Assembly: GCA_041905785.1 (NCBI GenBank)
Contig: JAYRKJ010000015.1
Coordinates: 96,291-160,290, forward strand
Reading direction: 5' to 3'
Length of the DNA: 64,000 bases
Source: Roseateles_B sp041905785
GTDB taxonomy: Bacteria > Pseudomonadota > Gammaproteobacteria > Burkholderiales > Burkholderiaceae_C
Part shown: positions 24,106 to 31,938 of the stretch, one piece after another
How positions within the stretch are numbered: position 1 is the first letter of the stretch
Layout: the number at the start of each line of letters is the position of its first letter
Made by a program: the position numbers and the translations under genes
The notes under the pieces: model-generated
Told to the model about the DNA's origin: nothing
The model's database searches: none
What the model saw: only the letters and a program-made list of their open reading frames with translations

Positions 24106-24444
24106 ATGGCCATCACCTGCTTCATCCGCTACCAGATCGACCCCTTCCAGCGCGCCGCCTTCCAGACCTACGCCGAAGCCTGGGGCCGCGTCATCCCCCG
24201 CTGCGGCGGCCAGCTGATCGGCTATTTCCTGCCTCACGAAGGCAGCAATGACATCGCCTGGGGCCTGATCGGCTTCGCGGACATGGCGGCTTACGAGCGT
24301 TATCGCGCCGCGCTGCGCGTCGATTCCGAGGGCCGAGCCAACTTCGAATGGGCGCAGCAGCAGCGCTTCATCCTGCGCGAGGAGCGCAGCTGGCTGGAGG
24401 ACGTGGCGGCCACCCGCGACCGGTCGGCGGAGTGCCAGCCATGA
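24106..24444 (+). CDS. NIPSNAP-family protein
   Basis: A 112-residue dimeric alpha/beta-barrel type protein. The opening MAITCFIRYQIDPFQRAAFQTYAEAWGRVIPRCGGQLIGYF and WGLIGFADMAAYERYRAAL are characteristic of bacterial NIPSNAP proteins, which share the ferredoxin-like fold with small monooxygenases. Function in bacteria is poorly known. The start at 24106 fits the family, and an earlier out-of-frame ATG (24101) does not. The stop overlaps the next gene by ATGA. It is first in a three-gene operon with an ABM-like protein and an ArsR regulator. Confidence 0.83.
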   Translation: MAITCFIRYQIDPFQRAAFQTYAEAWGRVIPRCGGQLIGYFLPHEGSNDIAWGLIGFADMAAYERYRAALRVDSEGRANFEWAQQQRFILREERSWLEDVAATRDRSAECQP

Positions 24445-24785
24445 TCGCCGTGCTCTTCGAACTGGAGCCCCTGCCGGGCCAGGGCGAGCGCTACTTCTCC
24501 CAGGCGGCGGCGCTGCAGGAGGCGCTGGCCGAGCAGGAGGGACTGATCTCGGTGGAGCGCTTCGAGAGTCTCAGTCGGCCGGGCCGCTACCTGTCAATGA
24601 GTCTGTGGCGCGACGAGGCCGCGGTCCAGCGTTGGCGGCAGCACATGGCGCATCGCGCCTCGCAGCGCCTGGGCCGCGAGCGGCTCTTCGCCGACTACCG
24701 CCTGCGCGTGGCCCAGGTTCTGCGCGACTATGGCCTGCACGATCGCGAGCAGGCGCCCCAGGACTCGCGCCATGCCCTAAGCTGA
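24441..24785 (+). CDS. Antibiotic biosynthesis monooxygenase-like protein
   Basis: A 114-residue ABM-type protein: MIAVLFELEPLPGQGERYFSQAAAL, EQEGLISVERFESLSRPGRYLSMSLWRDEAAVQRW. This is the dimeric ferredoxin-like barrel of cofactor-free monooxygenases and of heme-degrading or quinone-modifying relatives. ATGA overlap with the NIPSNAP gene implies coupled translation; the following ArsR gene starts four bases after its stop. Together with the divergent flavin reductase this looks like a small oxidative detoxification unit. That role is an inference. Confidence 0.83.
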   Translation: MIAVLFELEPLPGQGERYFSQAAALQEALAEQEGLISVERFESLSRPGRYLSMSLWRDEAAVQRWRQHMAHRASQRLGRERLFADYRLRVAQVLRDYGLHDREQAPQDSRHALS

Positions 24786-24789
24786 GCGC

Positions 24790-25491
24790 ATGTCGACCAC
24801 AGACCTCACCAGCCCCCACGAACCGCGCATCGCCCGCGTGGCTGCGGCCGTGGGCGAGCCGGCGCGCTCGCGCATGCTCGCCTACCTGATGTCCGGTGCC
24901 TGCGCGAGCGCCGGCGAGCTCGCGCGGACGGCCTCGGTCAGCGCTGCCACGGCCAGCGGCCATCTCAATCGGCTGATGGACGCGGGTTTGTTGCTGTGCG
25001 AGTCCCGCGGCCGGCATCGCTACTACCGGCTCGCTGGGCCGGAGGTGGCCCATGCGCTGGAGGCCTTGGCCCTGGTCGCCGAGCGCGACAGCCATGCGCA
25101 GCAGTGGGCCGCACCCGCCCGGCAGCGCCTACGCGCAGGGCGCTGCTGCTACGGCCATCTGGCCGGCCAACTGGGTGTGCAGCTCTACGAGCGTCTGCAT
25201 GCGGTGCAAGGCCTGGAGCCGGTGGCGGACGGCTTTCGCCTGACGCCAGCCGGCAGCGCCTGGCTGCGCAGCCTGGGGCTGGAGGCCCCCGAGCCCTCCA
25301 GGAGGCGCTATGCCTACGCCTGCCTGGACTGGTCCGAGCGGCGCGACCATCTGGCCGGCCTGCTGGCGGACACCCTGCTGGAGCACTTCATGCGCCAGGG
25401 CTGGCTGCGGCGAGCCGACGGGCGGGCGGTGGAGCTCACACCGCCGGGAACCCAGTGGCTGCTGCCACGCCTGACTCAGGCCGCCGGCTGA
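24790..25491 (+). CDS. ArsR-family winged-helix regulator
   Basis: A 233-residue regulator. Residues 10-100 are an ArsR winged helix (GEPARSRMLAYLMSGACASAGELARTASVSAATASGHLNRLMDAGLL, then the wing ESRGRHRYYRL). The C-terminal 130 residues carry several Cys/His-free helices seen in long ArsR proteins that regulate neighbouring oxygenase genes; no metal-binding CxC motif follows the recognition helix, so an organic ligand is more likely than a metal. It is last in the operon, probably autoregulated through the palindromes at 24029-24102. Its 3' end overlaps that of the convergent ATP-grasp gene by 16 bases. Confidence 0.87.
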   Translation: MSTTDLTSPHEPRIARVAAAVGEPARSRMLAYLMSGACASAGELARTASVSAATASGHLNRLMDAGLLLCESRGRHRYYRLAGPEVAHALEALALVAERDSHAQQWAAPARQRLRAGRCCYGHLAGQLGVQLYERLHAVQGLEPVADGFRLTPAGSAWLRSLGLEAPEPSRRRYAYACLDWSERRDHLAGLLADTLLEHFMRQGWLRRADGRAVELTPPGTQWLLPRLTQAAG

Positions 25492-26597
25492 GCGGCCGCA
25501 GGCGGCTGCGGCAGTTCCTGCTGATACAGCGCGAAGTCGCTGGAGGCTTGGTAGTCCGCCAGCGCCGGCCAATGCTCGCGCGACACCCCCAGCAAGGCGC
25601 CGAAGTACCTCGTCACGGTCTGCAGGGCCCCGAAGCCAGGGCACAGATGGTCCATGAACAGGAACTGCCCTTGCTGGTTGATCTCCAGGAAGATCAGCCG
25701 CCCCTCCTGGTCCACGATCAAGTCAGCGCAGCCATACAGGATGCCCAAGGCCCGCGCCATGGCCAGCAGTGCCTGACTGTCGGCGTCCGACAGCTCATGG
25801 CGAGACGCCGGCAGCGCTTCGTCGCCTGCGGAATACAGACGCCAATCCGTGGCCGTGTGGCTGGAGTGCTGCGAATCCACGCGCAGGCAGTGCAGCTCGT
25901 CACCGCAGATCAGCACCCGCAACTCATAGCGCTTCTTCACTTCGGCCTGGTAGATCAGCGGACAGCGCTGGATGGCGCCTCGCATGCGCAGGAAGTCCGG
26001 ATCCAGGCGGGTGGTGGGCAAGGTCCGGAACCCCGCTTCCATGCCCCAGTCCAAAGGACGAAAGGCCTTGAAGATGAGCCGCCCATGGTGTCGGTCATGG
26101 AAGGCCTGCAGCTCGTCGGGGTCGTTGCTCACCAGCGTGGGCGGAATCGACAGACCGCAGGCATGCGCGAGGGACAGCTGACACAGCTTGGAGCGGGCCC
26201 GTATGCGGCTTTCTATGGGATTCACCCAGATGGCCCGACCCTGCGTGCGCACGGACAGGGCTGCCGCCAGTCCAAGCATGAAGTCTTCGCTCTCCCGCTG
26301 GACGATGGGCAGATCGTCCGGATGCACGCCGCGCATGCCATCCGCGCCAAGATGCAAGGGGCGCCGGCACCAGACCAGACCCACGCTCGACAGGTCCGCC
26401 AAGTCCAGCGTCGCGCGTCCCTGCTCACGACAAGTCACGCGAAAGCCGCCGTCGGCCTCGAAGGCCGCAGACATGGAAGCACCGGTGGGAAACTGCGCAT
26501 GCGTCAGCACCTGGACGGGAATCCCGCATTCGCCAAGCGCCCACTGCACGGCCCGCACATGGAAGTCCCTGAGAGAACCCAGAATCAGCACAGACAT
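25476..26597 (-). CDS. Graspetide-type ATP-grasp ligase (MvdD/RimK-like)
   Basis: A 373-residue ATP-grasp enzyme. The N-terminal pre-ATP-grasp lobe ends with NPIESRIRARSKLCQLSLAHACGLSIPPTLVSND, the pattern of graspetide (microviridin/plesiocin) ligases. ATP-grasp marks follow: RLIFKAFRP, KKRYELRVLICGDELHCLRVDSQ, and the Mg2+-binding ending ADLIVDQEGRLIFLEINQQGQF. Such enzymes activate Asp/Glu side-chain carboxylates with ATP and join them to Thr/Ser (ester) or Lys (amide) of a leader-guided precursor. The precursor gene lies 90 bases upstream on the same strand, with a strong hairpin between. About 40 residues at the N terminus and a Pro/Ala tail make it slightly longer than typical. Export genes are further upstream. 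Confidence 0.88.
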   Translation of the reverse strand: MSVLILGSLRDFHVRAVQWALGECGIPVQVLTHAQFPTGASMSAAFEADGGFRVTCREQGRATLDLADLSSVGLVWCRRPLHLGADGMRGVHPDDLPIVQRESEDFMLGLAAALSVRTQGRAIWVNPIESRIRARSKLCQLSLAHACGLSIPPTLVSNDPDELQAFHDRHHGRLIFKAFRPLDWGMEAGFRTLPTTRLDPDFLRMRGAIQRCPLIYQAEVKKRYELRVLICGDELHCLRVDSQHSSHTATDWRLYSAGDEALPASRHELSDADSQALLAMARALGILYGCADLIVDQEGRLIFLEINQQGQFLFMDHLCPGFGALQTVTRYFGALLGVSREHWPALADYQASSDFALYQQELPQPPAAAQPAA

Positions 26598-26634
26598 CCT
26601 GCCCCCATCCGAGAATAACGGCGATCAGAAGCAA

Positions 26635-26658
26635 CGATCCGGGCCAGGGCCCGGATCG
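26635..26658 (-). promoter_or_regulatory. Hairpin between precursor and ligase genes
   Basis: Perfect 11-bp arms (26635-26645 and 26648-26658) separated by two bases; with a four-base loop the stem is 10 bp of mostly G-C pairs. No T-tract follows on the minus strand, so it is not a full terminator. Placed 30 bases after the precursor stop, it could stabilise the precursor mRNA or reduce read-through into the ligase gene. Confidence 0.65.
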
Positions 26659-26687
26659 AGGAACAGCCACTTCGACTCAAGCGCCGA

Positions 26688-26873
26688 TCAATCGTCGAAG
26701 TCTTCGCCGGCGTCACCCCACTGGCCATAGCCCGGCGTGGTGCGGCCTGGTGCCTTGCAGAGGCCGCCGGCCACGCGTTCCAGGTCCTCGGCGCTGAGCA
26801 CCGTCGCAGCAACAAAGCTCAGAATGCGCTCTTGACCTGCGGACTCCTCCGCCATCGCCATCTTCTCATTCAT
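26688..26873 (-). CDS. Graspetide precursor peptide with double-glycine leader
   Basis: A 61-residue peptide. The ATG at 26873 has GGAG seven bases upstream; the longer start at 26930 lacks this. Residues 1-37 form a leader ending LSAEDLERVAGG, a textbook double-glycine leader (hydrophobic positions -12, -7 and -4, Glu at -8). The 24-residue core after Gly-Gly starts LCKAPG, contains RTTPGYG, and ends in the acidic tail GEDFDD. Thr-Thr (and Lys) donors before a cluster of Asp/Glu acceptors is the arrangement of omega-ester graspetide cores. It lies between the C39 transporter/HlyD genes and the ATP-grasp gene, which together predict cross-linking, cleavage after GG and export. The single core Cys is unusual. 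Confidence 0.85.
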   Translation of the reverse strand: MNEKMAMAEESAGQERILSFVAATVLSAEDLERVAGGLCKAPGRTTPGYGQWGDAGEDFDD

Positions 26874-27115
26874 GTCTTTTCTCCAGTCGAGGAACCCATT
26901 GCCCGATTCCTGTGGGCTCAGCCCCCTCATGAGGCGCTGTGCTGACGGATTATTGTGACGGAACGGCCAACGCCTATAGGGACTATCACTCTGTCAGGCG
27001 CTACGCGGCATGCCTCCTGCTTGGCGTGACTCAAGCGGTGCGCCAGCTCTTATTTCGAACGCGCGCCTCGACAGTCCCGCGACCGAGAAGATGGGAACCA
27101 GGCGCAATCTCGCCC

Positions 27116-27129
27116 GGGGTCAGGTCTTG
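27116..27129 (+). repeat. Copy of the dispersed GGGTCAGGTCTTG element at the lrp stop
   Basis: GGGGTCAGGTCTTG spans the end of the Lrp/AsnC gene; read on the minus strand its complement supplies the last codons (Lys-Thr-stop). The rest of the 190-base gap to the precursor gene shows no second precursor and no convincing promoter. Confidence 0.6.
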
Positions 27130-27665
27130 AGATGAGACAAGGGGACGCCGCCGCCAGCCTTGACCTCGCCCAGCGAAAAACTGGTATGAACATCCTTGAC
27201 ATTAGGCAAGTTCAGCAGCGTGTCGATGGTGAAGCGACTGAAGGCATCCAGGTCGGTGGCCAGCACTTGCAGCTCGAAAGTACCCGCCCCCGAGATGTAA
27301 TGGCAGGAGATCACCTCCGGCAACTGGCGGATCGCCTCCTCCAGTACTTTGGTGGCCGACGCATTGTTGCGATCGGCGTCCAAGCGCACGAAGGCCAGCA
27401 CGCCCAAGCCCAGGCGGCGCCGGTCGAGTTCGGCCCGATAGCCGGTGATGTAGCCCTGCTCCTCCAGCCACTTGACGCGCCGCCAGGTCGGCGCGGTGGA
27501 CAGGCCGATGCGGCTGGCCAGCTCCGCATTGGACAGGCGCGCGTCTCGCTGCAACTCGGCCAGGATGGCCACATGCCAGCGGTCCAGGCGCTCGCCCTGC
27601 GGCTCCTCCGACTCCTGGGCCGGCAGCCGACCCCGGGCGGCAAGTGATGCATTGGTCTTGGTCAT
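27120..27665 (-). CDS. Lrp/AsnC-family transcriptional regulator
   Basis: A 181-residue regulator. After a 28-residue polar head comes an Lrp-type helix-turn-helix (ILAELQRDARLSNAELASRIGLSTAPTWRRVKWLEEQGYITGYRAELD) and a RAM effector domain (GLGVLAFVRLDADR ... SGAGTFELQVLATDLDAF). Lrp-family proteins bind amino acids and control amino-acid metabolism or transport. It starts 48 bases after the transporter stop and precedes the precursor, all on one strand, so it may control the peptide cluster. It could also be an independent gene that the cluster surrounds. Its stop lies inside a copy of the dispersed 13-mer. Confidence 0.9.
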   Translation of the reverse strand: MTKTNASLAARGRLPAQESEEPQGERLDRWHVAILAELQRDARLSNAELASRIGLSTAPTWRRVKWLEEQGYITGYRAELDRRRLGLGVLAFVRLDADRNNASATKVLEEAIRQLPEVISCHYISGAGTFELQVLATDLDAFSRFTIDTLLNLPNVKDVHTSFSLGEVKAGGGVPLSHLKT

Positions 27666-27713
27666 GGCACAAACAGCGAGCGACGATGACCAATGCTACT
27701 GGAGGACCCTGCC

Positions 27714-29834
27714 TCAGAGCGACGCCGTGCTGTCGGGCACGCCGCCGCCCACCTGCCGCGCCAACTCCAGCACGTGTCCATCGCGCACCTGCACCACGCG
27801 CTGCGCGCCGGCAATGGTTTCCGGCCTATGGGCGATGACCAGGCGCGTCAGCTTCATCTGCGACAGGGCTGCCGTGACGGCTCGTTCGTTGGAGATGTCC
27901 AAATGGCTGGTCGCTTCATCGAGCGCCAGCACGCGAGGCTGCTTGTAGATGGCGCGCGCCAGCAGCAGGCGCTGCTTTTGCCCGCCCGACAGCCCTGAGC
28001 CCAGGTCGCCAACCAGCGTCTGGTAGCCCATGGGCATGCGGCTGATGTCCTCGTGCAACTGTGCCAGGGCCGCACATTCCTGGATGCGCTGCATGTCCGC
28101 GTGGCTGTCGAAGAAGCTGATGTTGTCGGCAAGGCTGCCGGTCACCAGGGCGTCTTCCTGCATCACGGTGCCGATCTGGCGGCGGAAGTTGCGCACACCC
28201 AGGTGCCGCACCGGCACGCCGCCGTAGAGGACCTCGCCCTCGTTGGGCGGCAAGAGACCCAGCAGGATCTTGAGCAAGGTGGTCTTGCCGGCGCCGCTGG
28301 GACCGGTGACCGCCACGTTCTCGCCGGCCTCGATCTTGAAGTTGGCGTCCTTCAGGATCCAGGGCTCGCCCTCTGCATAGCGGAAGGACACGTTGCGCAG
28401 TTCCAGCGACGGAGCCAGATGATCCAGTTCGCTGTGGGGCGCTTCGTCCAGCTCGGGGGCTTCCAGGACGATGTCCGCGAGGCGCTCGCCATGCAGGGAC
28501 AGCATCCTCAGTTCGACGCCATAGTCAATCAGCTTGCCGACCCGGCTGGTGAACTGGCCCTTGTAGCTGACGAAGGCGAAGAGCATGCCCACCGTCAGCG
28601 TCACGGCATGACTCTGCTGCCCCTGGAGAATGGTGCGCGCCCCCAGCCACAGTACGGCCAGGTTCTCCAGTCCGAAGATCAGCGTGTTGGCCGTCTGGAA
28701 GGCCATGCTCATCTTGGCCGTGCGCACGTCGCGGTTCTGCACATCGACGATGAGGTTCTGCCAACGCGCGCGACGCTCGTCCTCGCGGCCATAGAGCTTC
28801 AGCGGCGTGATGGCGCGCAGCGTCTCCAGGAAATGGGTGTTCTCCTTGGCTGCGATCACCAGGCGCTCGGCTGACGCATCGCGAAATGGCCGATAGGCCA
28901 CCCAGCGCAATGCGGCGTAGGCCAGCACGGCGCCGAGCACCAGAGCCGTCAGCGGCACCGAATAGAGCAACATCATGGCCAGCGCGATCATGGCCATCAG
29001 GCCGTCCAGCACGGCCTCGATGGCCGCGGTGGTCAGGCTTCGCTGGATGGCCTGGACCGCACTGAAGCGCGAGGTGATGTCGCCCAGATGGCGCTTCTCG
29101 AAGAAACTGGTGGGCAGACGAATCAGGTGGGCAAAGACATTGGACTGCCACTGCAGCGCCAGCGTCTGGCTCAGCAGCACCACCATCCAGGAGCGGCCCA
29201 GCGACAACGCCGTCTGGATCAGGAGCAGCAGTCCGAAGCCCAGCACCAGGACGCCCAGCAGCTCGGAATCGCCACTGCTGAGCACTTCGTCCACCACCAG
29301 TTGATTGAACAGCGGCGCGACGACGGCGAAGACCTCCAGCACCACCGCCACAGCCAGGATCTGCAGCAGCGATCGCTTCAGGCCGCTGACTTTTCCGGTC
29401 AGCGACCGCAAGGACAGCCGAGACGCCTGCTGCTGTGGCTTGAAGTCGGCATTGGGCGTCAGCTCCAGCGCCACGCCGGTGAAGTGGGCAGACATCTCCG
29501 CCATGCTCAGGCGGCGTTCGCCGATGGCTGGGTCCAGCACCACGCAAGACCTGGCCCCCACCTTCTTGAGCACCACGAAATGGTTGAGGTCCCAGTGCAG
29601 GATGCAGGGAAGGCTCAACTGGCCAAGATGCTCCAGTTCCAGCTTGAGAGGACGGGCGGAGAAGCCCAGCGCGCCAGAGTGGCTGATCAGGCTGGCCAGC
29701 TTGGCACCCTTGAGCGAGATGGGAAAGCGCCGGCGCAGGTCGCCCAGGTCCTGGCCCTGGCCGTAGTGGCTGGCCACCATGGCCACGCAGGCCAGGCCGC
29801 ATTCGGCCGCTTCGGATTGCAGATAGAGTTTCAT
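27714..29834 (-). CDS. Peptidase-containing ABC transporter (C39 PCAT)
   Basis: A 706-residue bacteriocin-type exporter. Residues 1-130 are a C39 peptidase: catalytic Cys in AECGLACVAMVASHYG, His in HWDLNHFVVLKK, Asp in VVLDPAIGERRLS. Six membrane helices follow, then the ATPase with Walker A GPSGAGKTTLLK, signature LSGGQKQRLLLARA and Walker B VLALDEATSHLD. C39 transporters cut double-glycine leaders and export the core peptide. The ATG at 29834 overlaps the HlyD stop (ATGA), giving a coupled adaptor/transporter pair. The precursor at 26688-26873 is the obvious substrate. Confidence 0.95.
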   Translation of the reverse strand: MKLYLQSEAAECGLACVAMVASHYGQGQDLGDLRRRFPISLKGAKLASLISHSGALGFSARPLKLELEHLGQLSLPCILHWDLNHFVVLKKVGARSCVVLDPAIGERRLSMAEMSAHFTGVALELTPNADFKPQQQASRLSLRSLTGKVSGLKRSLLQILAVAVVLEVFAVVAPLFNQLVVDEVLSSGDSELLGVLVLGFGLLLLIQTALSLGRSWMVVLLSQTLALQWQSNVFAHLIRLPTSFFEKRHLGDITSRFSAVQAIQRSLTTAAIEAVLDGLMAMIALAMMLLYSVPLTALVLGAVLAYAALRWVAYRPFRDASAERLVIAAKENTHFLETLRAITPLKLYGREDERRARWQNLIVDVQNRDVRTAKMSMAFQTANTLIFGLENLAVLWLGARTILQGQQSHAVTLTVGMLFAFVSYKGQFTSRVGKLIDYGVELRMLSLHGERLADIVLEAPELDEAPHSELDHLAPSLELRNVSFRYAEGEPWILKDANFKIEAGENVAVTGPSGAGKTTLLKILLGLLPPNEGEVLYGGVPVRHLGVRNFRRQIGTVMQEDALVTGSLADNISFFDSHADMQRIQECAALAQLHEDISRMPMGYQTLVGDLGSGLSGGQKQRLLLARAIYKQPRVLALDEATSHLDISNERAVTAALSQMKLTRLVIAHRPETIAGAQRVVQVRDGHVLELARQVGGGVPDSTASL

Positions 29835-31186
29835 CGCGCGGCCCTGGTCTTCTGGGGCGAGGGGCTGCCGTCGTCCGGCGTGTTCACGAAAGGCGCCAGA
29901 CCCGACACAGCCAGGACGGGCTCCAGCACCCATTCCCAGACCTTCTGGCGCTGCTGCAGCACATCGGCGTCCAGGCTCATGCCAGGCTTGAGCGGCAGGC
30001 TGGCACCGTAGGCCTGCACGTCTTGGCGGTCCAGCGCCACGCGAATGCGGTACAGCGGCTCATTCGCCTGCGCCGCAGCCTGCAGGGATTGGCTCTGCCC
30101 GCTGGGCAATTCCTGCGCCGACAGCGGCGCCTGGCTCACCGCCACCACACGGCCTCGCGCCATGCCGAACTTCTGATAGGGATAGGCGGCGTAGCGCAGC
30201 CACACCTGCTGCCCGGTCTGCACGAAGCCGCTGGTGCGGCTGGGTGCGAAGAGCTGGGCCTCAAGCGTCTGGTCCGCGCGACCGTCACTCGATTGCGGCA
30301 CCAGGTTCAGCAAGACCTGACCCTCCTGCACTGACTGCCCCATGTGCAGTGACAGCGTAGCCACCCTGCCGGCCTGGGGAGCCTGCACCAGGACGGCGCC
30401 GCGCGCTTCGTTCTCGTTGGACTCCTGCGCAAGGCTGGCCAGGTTGCGGTCGACCAGGGCCAGTGCCGAGCGCAGGGTGGTTTCGTTGGCGGCAAGGTCG
30501 GCGCGCACCGCCTGGGCATCGCGCTGCAAGGCTTGCAGATTGCGCTCGGCGCTGCGTTCGCGCATCTGCAGGTCCAGCAATTCCTCCTGCTTTTGCTGCA
30601 CCTGGGCAGCCGAGACGTAGCCATTGCGTGCCAGCTCATTGAAGCGATCCAGGCTCTTATGCGCAAGTTGGGCACGCTGACGGCTGGAGTCCAACTCGCC
30701 CTGCGCCTGACGCTCCTCGGACTGCAGGCTGCGCAGACGGTCATTCAGCGCATCGGCGCGCTGGCGCGCCTGTTGCTGCTGCAGGAGACGCTCAGTGTCC
30801 AGGCTCTGGCGGCGCTGGGCCAGGGCCTGGGCGTTGAGCAGCGCCACGTCGCCCTGCGCCAGACGGCGTTCGCTGCGGATCTTGAGCAAGGGCTGACCGG
30901 CCTGGACTTCATCGCCCTCCTTCACCAGCAACTCAGCCACGGCGCCCGACTGCGACGCCGTGATGCCGATCAAACCGCCGGTGGGCAGCAGCACGCCGGA
31001 CACCCGCGCCTTGCGGCTGATCTCACCCAGCAAGGCAAAGGTCAGCAGCCCGGCAAGCAGGACCAGGGCGATGACCGTCAGCCAGGCAAAGCTCGGCGGA
31101 CGGCCAATGCGGATCGTGCCCAGCCACTGGGTGGACTGGGCCTGCATCACTTCGGTTCGAAACAGGGTCTCCCGCAAGATCGGCAT
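29831..31186 (-). CDS. HlyD/LcnD-family membrane fusion protein
   Basis: A 451-residue periplasmic adaptor. The head LFRTEVMQAQSTQWLGTIRIGRPPSFAWLTV and one membrane helix (about 33-52) are typical of the adaptors paired with C39 transporters. Lipoyl-like halves (GGLIGITASQSGAVAELLVKEGDEVQAGQPLL and GAVLVQAPQAGRVATLSLHMGQSVQEGQVLLNLVP) flank a long Gln/Arg/Glu-rich coiled coil (about 105-250). It should bridge the transporter to an outer-membrane TolC-like channel, which is not encoded here. The start at 31186 keeps the conserved FRxE motif even though GAGGG abuts the ATG. It is first in the peptide-export operon. Confidence 0.92.
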   Translation of the reverse strand: MPILRETLFRTEVMQAQSTQWLGTIRIGRPPSFAWLTVIALVLLAGLLTFALLGEISRKARVSGVLLPTGGLIGITASQSGAVAELLVKEGDEVQAGQPLLKIRSERRLAQGDVALLNAQALAQRRQSLDTERLLQQQQARQRADALNDRLRSLQSEERQAQGELDSSRQRAQLAHKSLDRFNELARNGYVSAAQVQQKQEELLDLQMRERSAERNLQALQRDAQAVRADLAANETTLRSALALVDRNLASLAQESNENEARGAVLVQAPQAGRVATLSLHMGQSVQEGQVLLNLVPQSSDGRADQTLEAQLFAPSRTSGFVQTGQQVWLRYAAYPYQKFGMARGRVVAVSQAPLSAQELPSGQSQSLQAAAQANEPLYRIRVALDRQDVQAYGASLPLKPGMSLDADVLQQRQKVWEWVLEPVLAVSGLAPFVNTPDDGSPSPQKTRAAR

Positions 31187-31368
31187 CCCTCAATGTGTTG
31201 TTGGTAGCACGGCGTCTACAGTCCAGCGCCGTGGACCTGCCTGATGTTCACGGGCGATCTCGACCGCTCAGCCGAGCGAATATTATCCGGGCCGCCCGCG
31301 TGAACCGGCATTCGGAATACCCATGCCGCACAGCTCCGGGCGAGCGACATGGAACGCAGCTGCGCCCC

Positions 31369-31404
31369 GGGTCGTTCACTAGGTCGTTCACAAGGTCGTG
31401 CATG
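31369..31404. repeat. 12-bp imperfect tandem repeat
   Basis: Three 12-base units of the form AGGTCGTTCACA (first GGGTCGTTCACT, third AGGTCGTGCATG) in the 248-base gap between the HlyD gene and the 167-residue protein gene. No function is evident, and no other feature is visible in this gap. Confidence 0.6.
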
Positions 31405-31434
31405 GGGCAGGCCATGCTGAATCCGCACCGTCGC

Positions 31435-31938
31435 TCAGGTCTGCAACGGGCGCACACAGGTCACGGCGCCTTGGCGTCGCGGCCGCTCGCTCTTGGCCAG
31501 CCCATCGCAGATGATGTTGCTCTCCTCAATCGAGATGCCCCACACGATCACGCGGACCTCCCTCTCCAGACCTGTGCCCCTCACCATGCTGAGGTAGGTG
31601 ACATCAGCAGGTAGGTTTTCGAACAGGCCCGCTTGCCGCGGCGTGAGCTCCCTGAAGCAGTCCGAGGAACTCACCTTCAGAGCTTTCCCGGTGTTGGCCA
31701 CCACCACCCCCGCGCCTGATTCCAGTTCGCTTCGTGCGCGACCACACTCGGTCATGTCGGCCGTTTTCACGAGCATGACCTGCTCCAAGCTCCGGTTCCC
31801 GATGTCCAGTTTGACGTGCAGCTCCGCGTACACGGGTTCGGCAATCTCGTTCGGATGCCGGAACTCCTTGTAGCGGCTCCAGCCGGCGATGGCGCTAATG
31901 CCTGCAGTCGTCAGGAAGAACAAGCGCTTGACGTTCAT
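31435..31938 (-). CDS. Uncharacterised exported or membrane-anchored protein
   Basis: A 167-residue protein I do not recognise. The ATG at 31938 has an excellent ribosome-binding site (AAGGAGG, seven-base spacing). Residues 1-20 form a hydrophobic signal or anchor (MNVKRLFFLTTAGISAIAGW), the rest is soluble with three Cys residues (TECGRARS, SDCFREL, NIICDGL) plus one near the C terminus, suggesting disulfides in the periplasm. It lies 248 bases upstream of the peptide-export operon on the same strand and could belong to it. Slightly lower G+C in its coding sequence suggests separate ancestry. Confidence 0.65.
   Translation of the reverse strand: MNVKRLFFLTTAGISAIAGWSRYKEFRHPNEIAEPVYAELHVKLDIGNRSLEQVMLVKTADMTECGRARSELESGAGVVVANTGKALKVSSSDCFRELTPRQAGLFENLPADVTYLSMVRGTGLEREVRVIVWGISIEESNIICDGLAKSERPRRQGAVTCVRPLQT

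Noticed and set aside
27000..27119. A second graspetide precursor or a leader peptide between lrp and the precursor
   Set aside because: Only a four-codon frame after a GGAGG that is too close to its ATG is present, with no leader or core pattern.
31216..31457. Small open frames upstream of the HlyD gene as extra precursors
   Set aside because: They lack a double-glycine leader, ribosome-binding site and acidic core.
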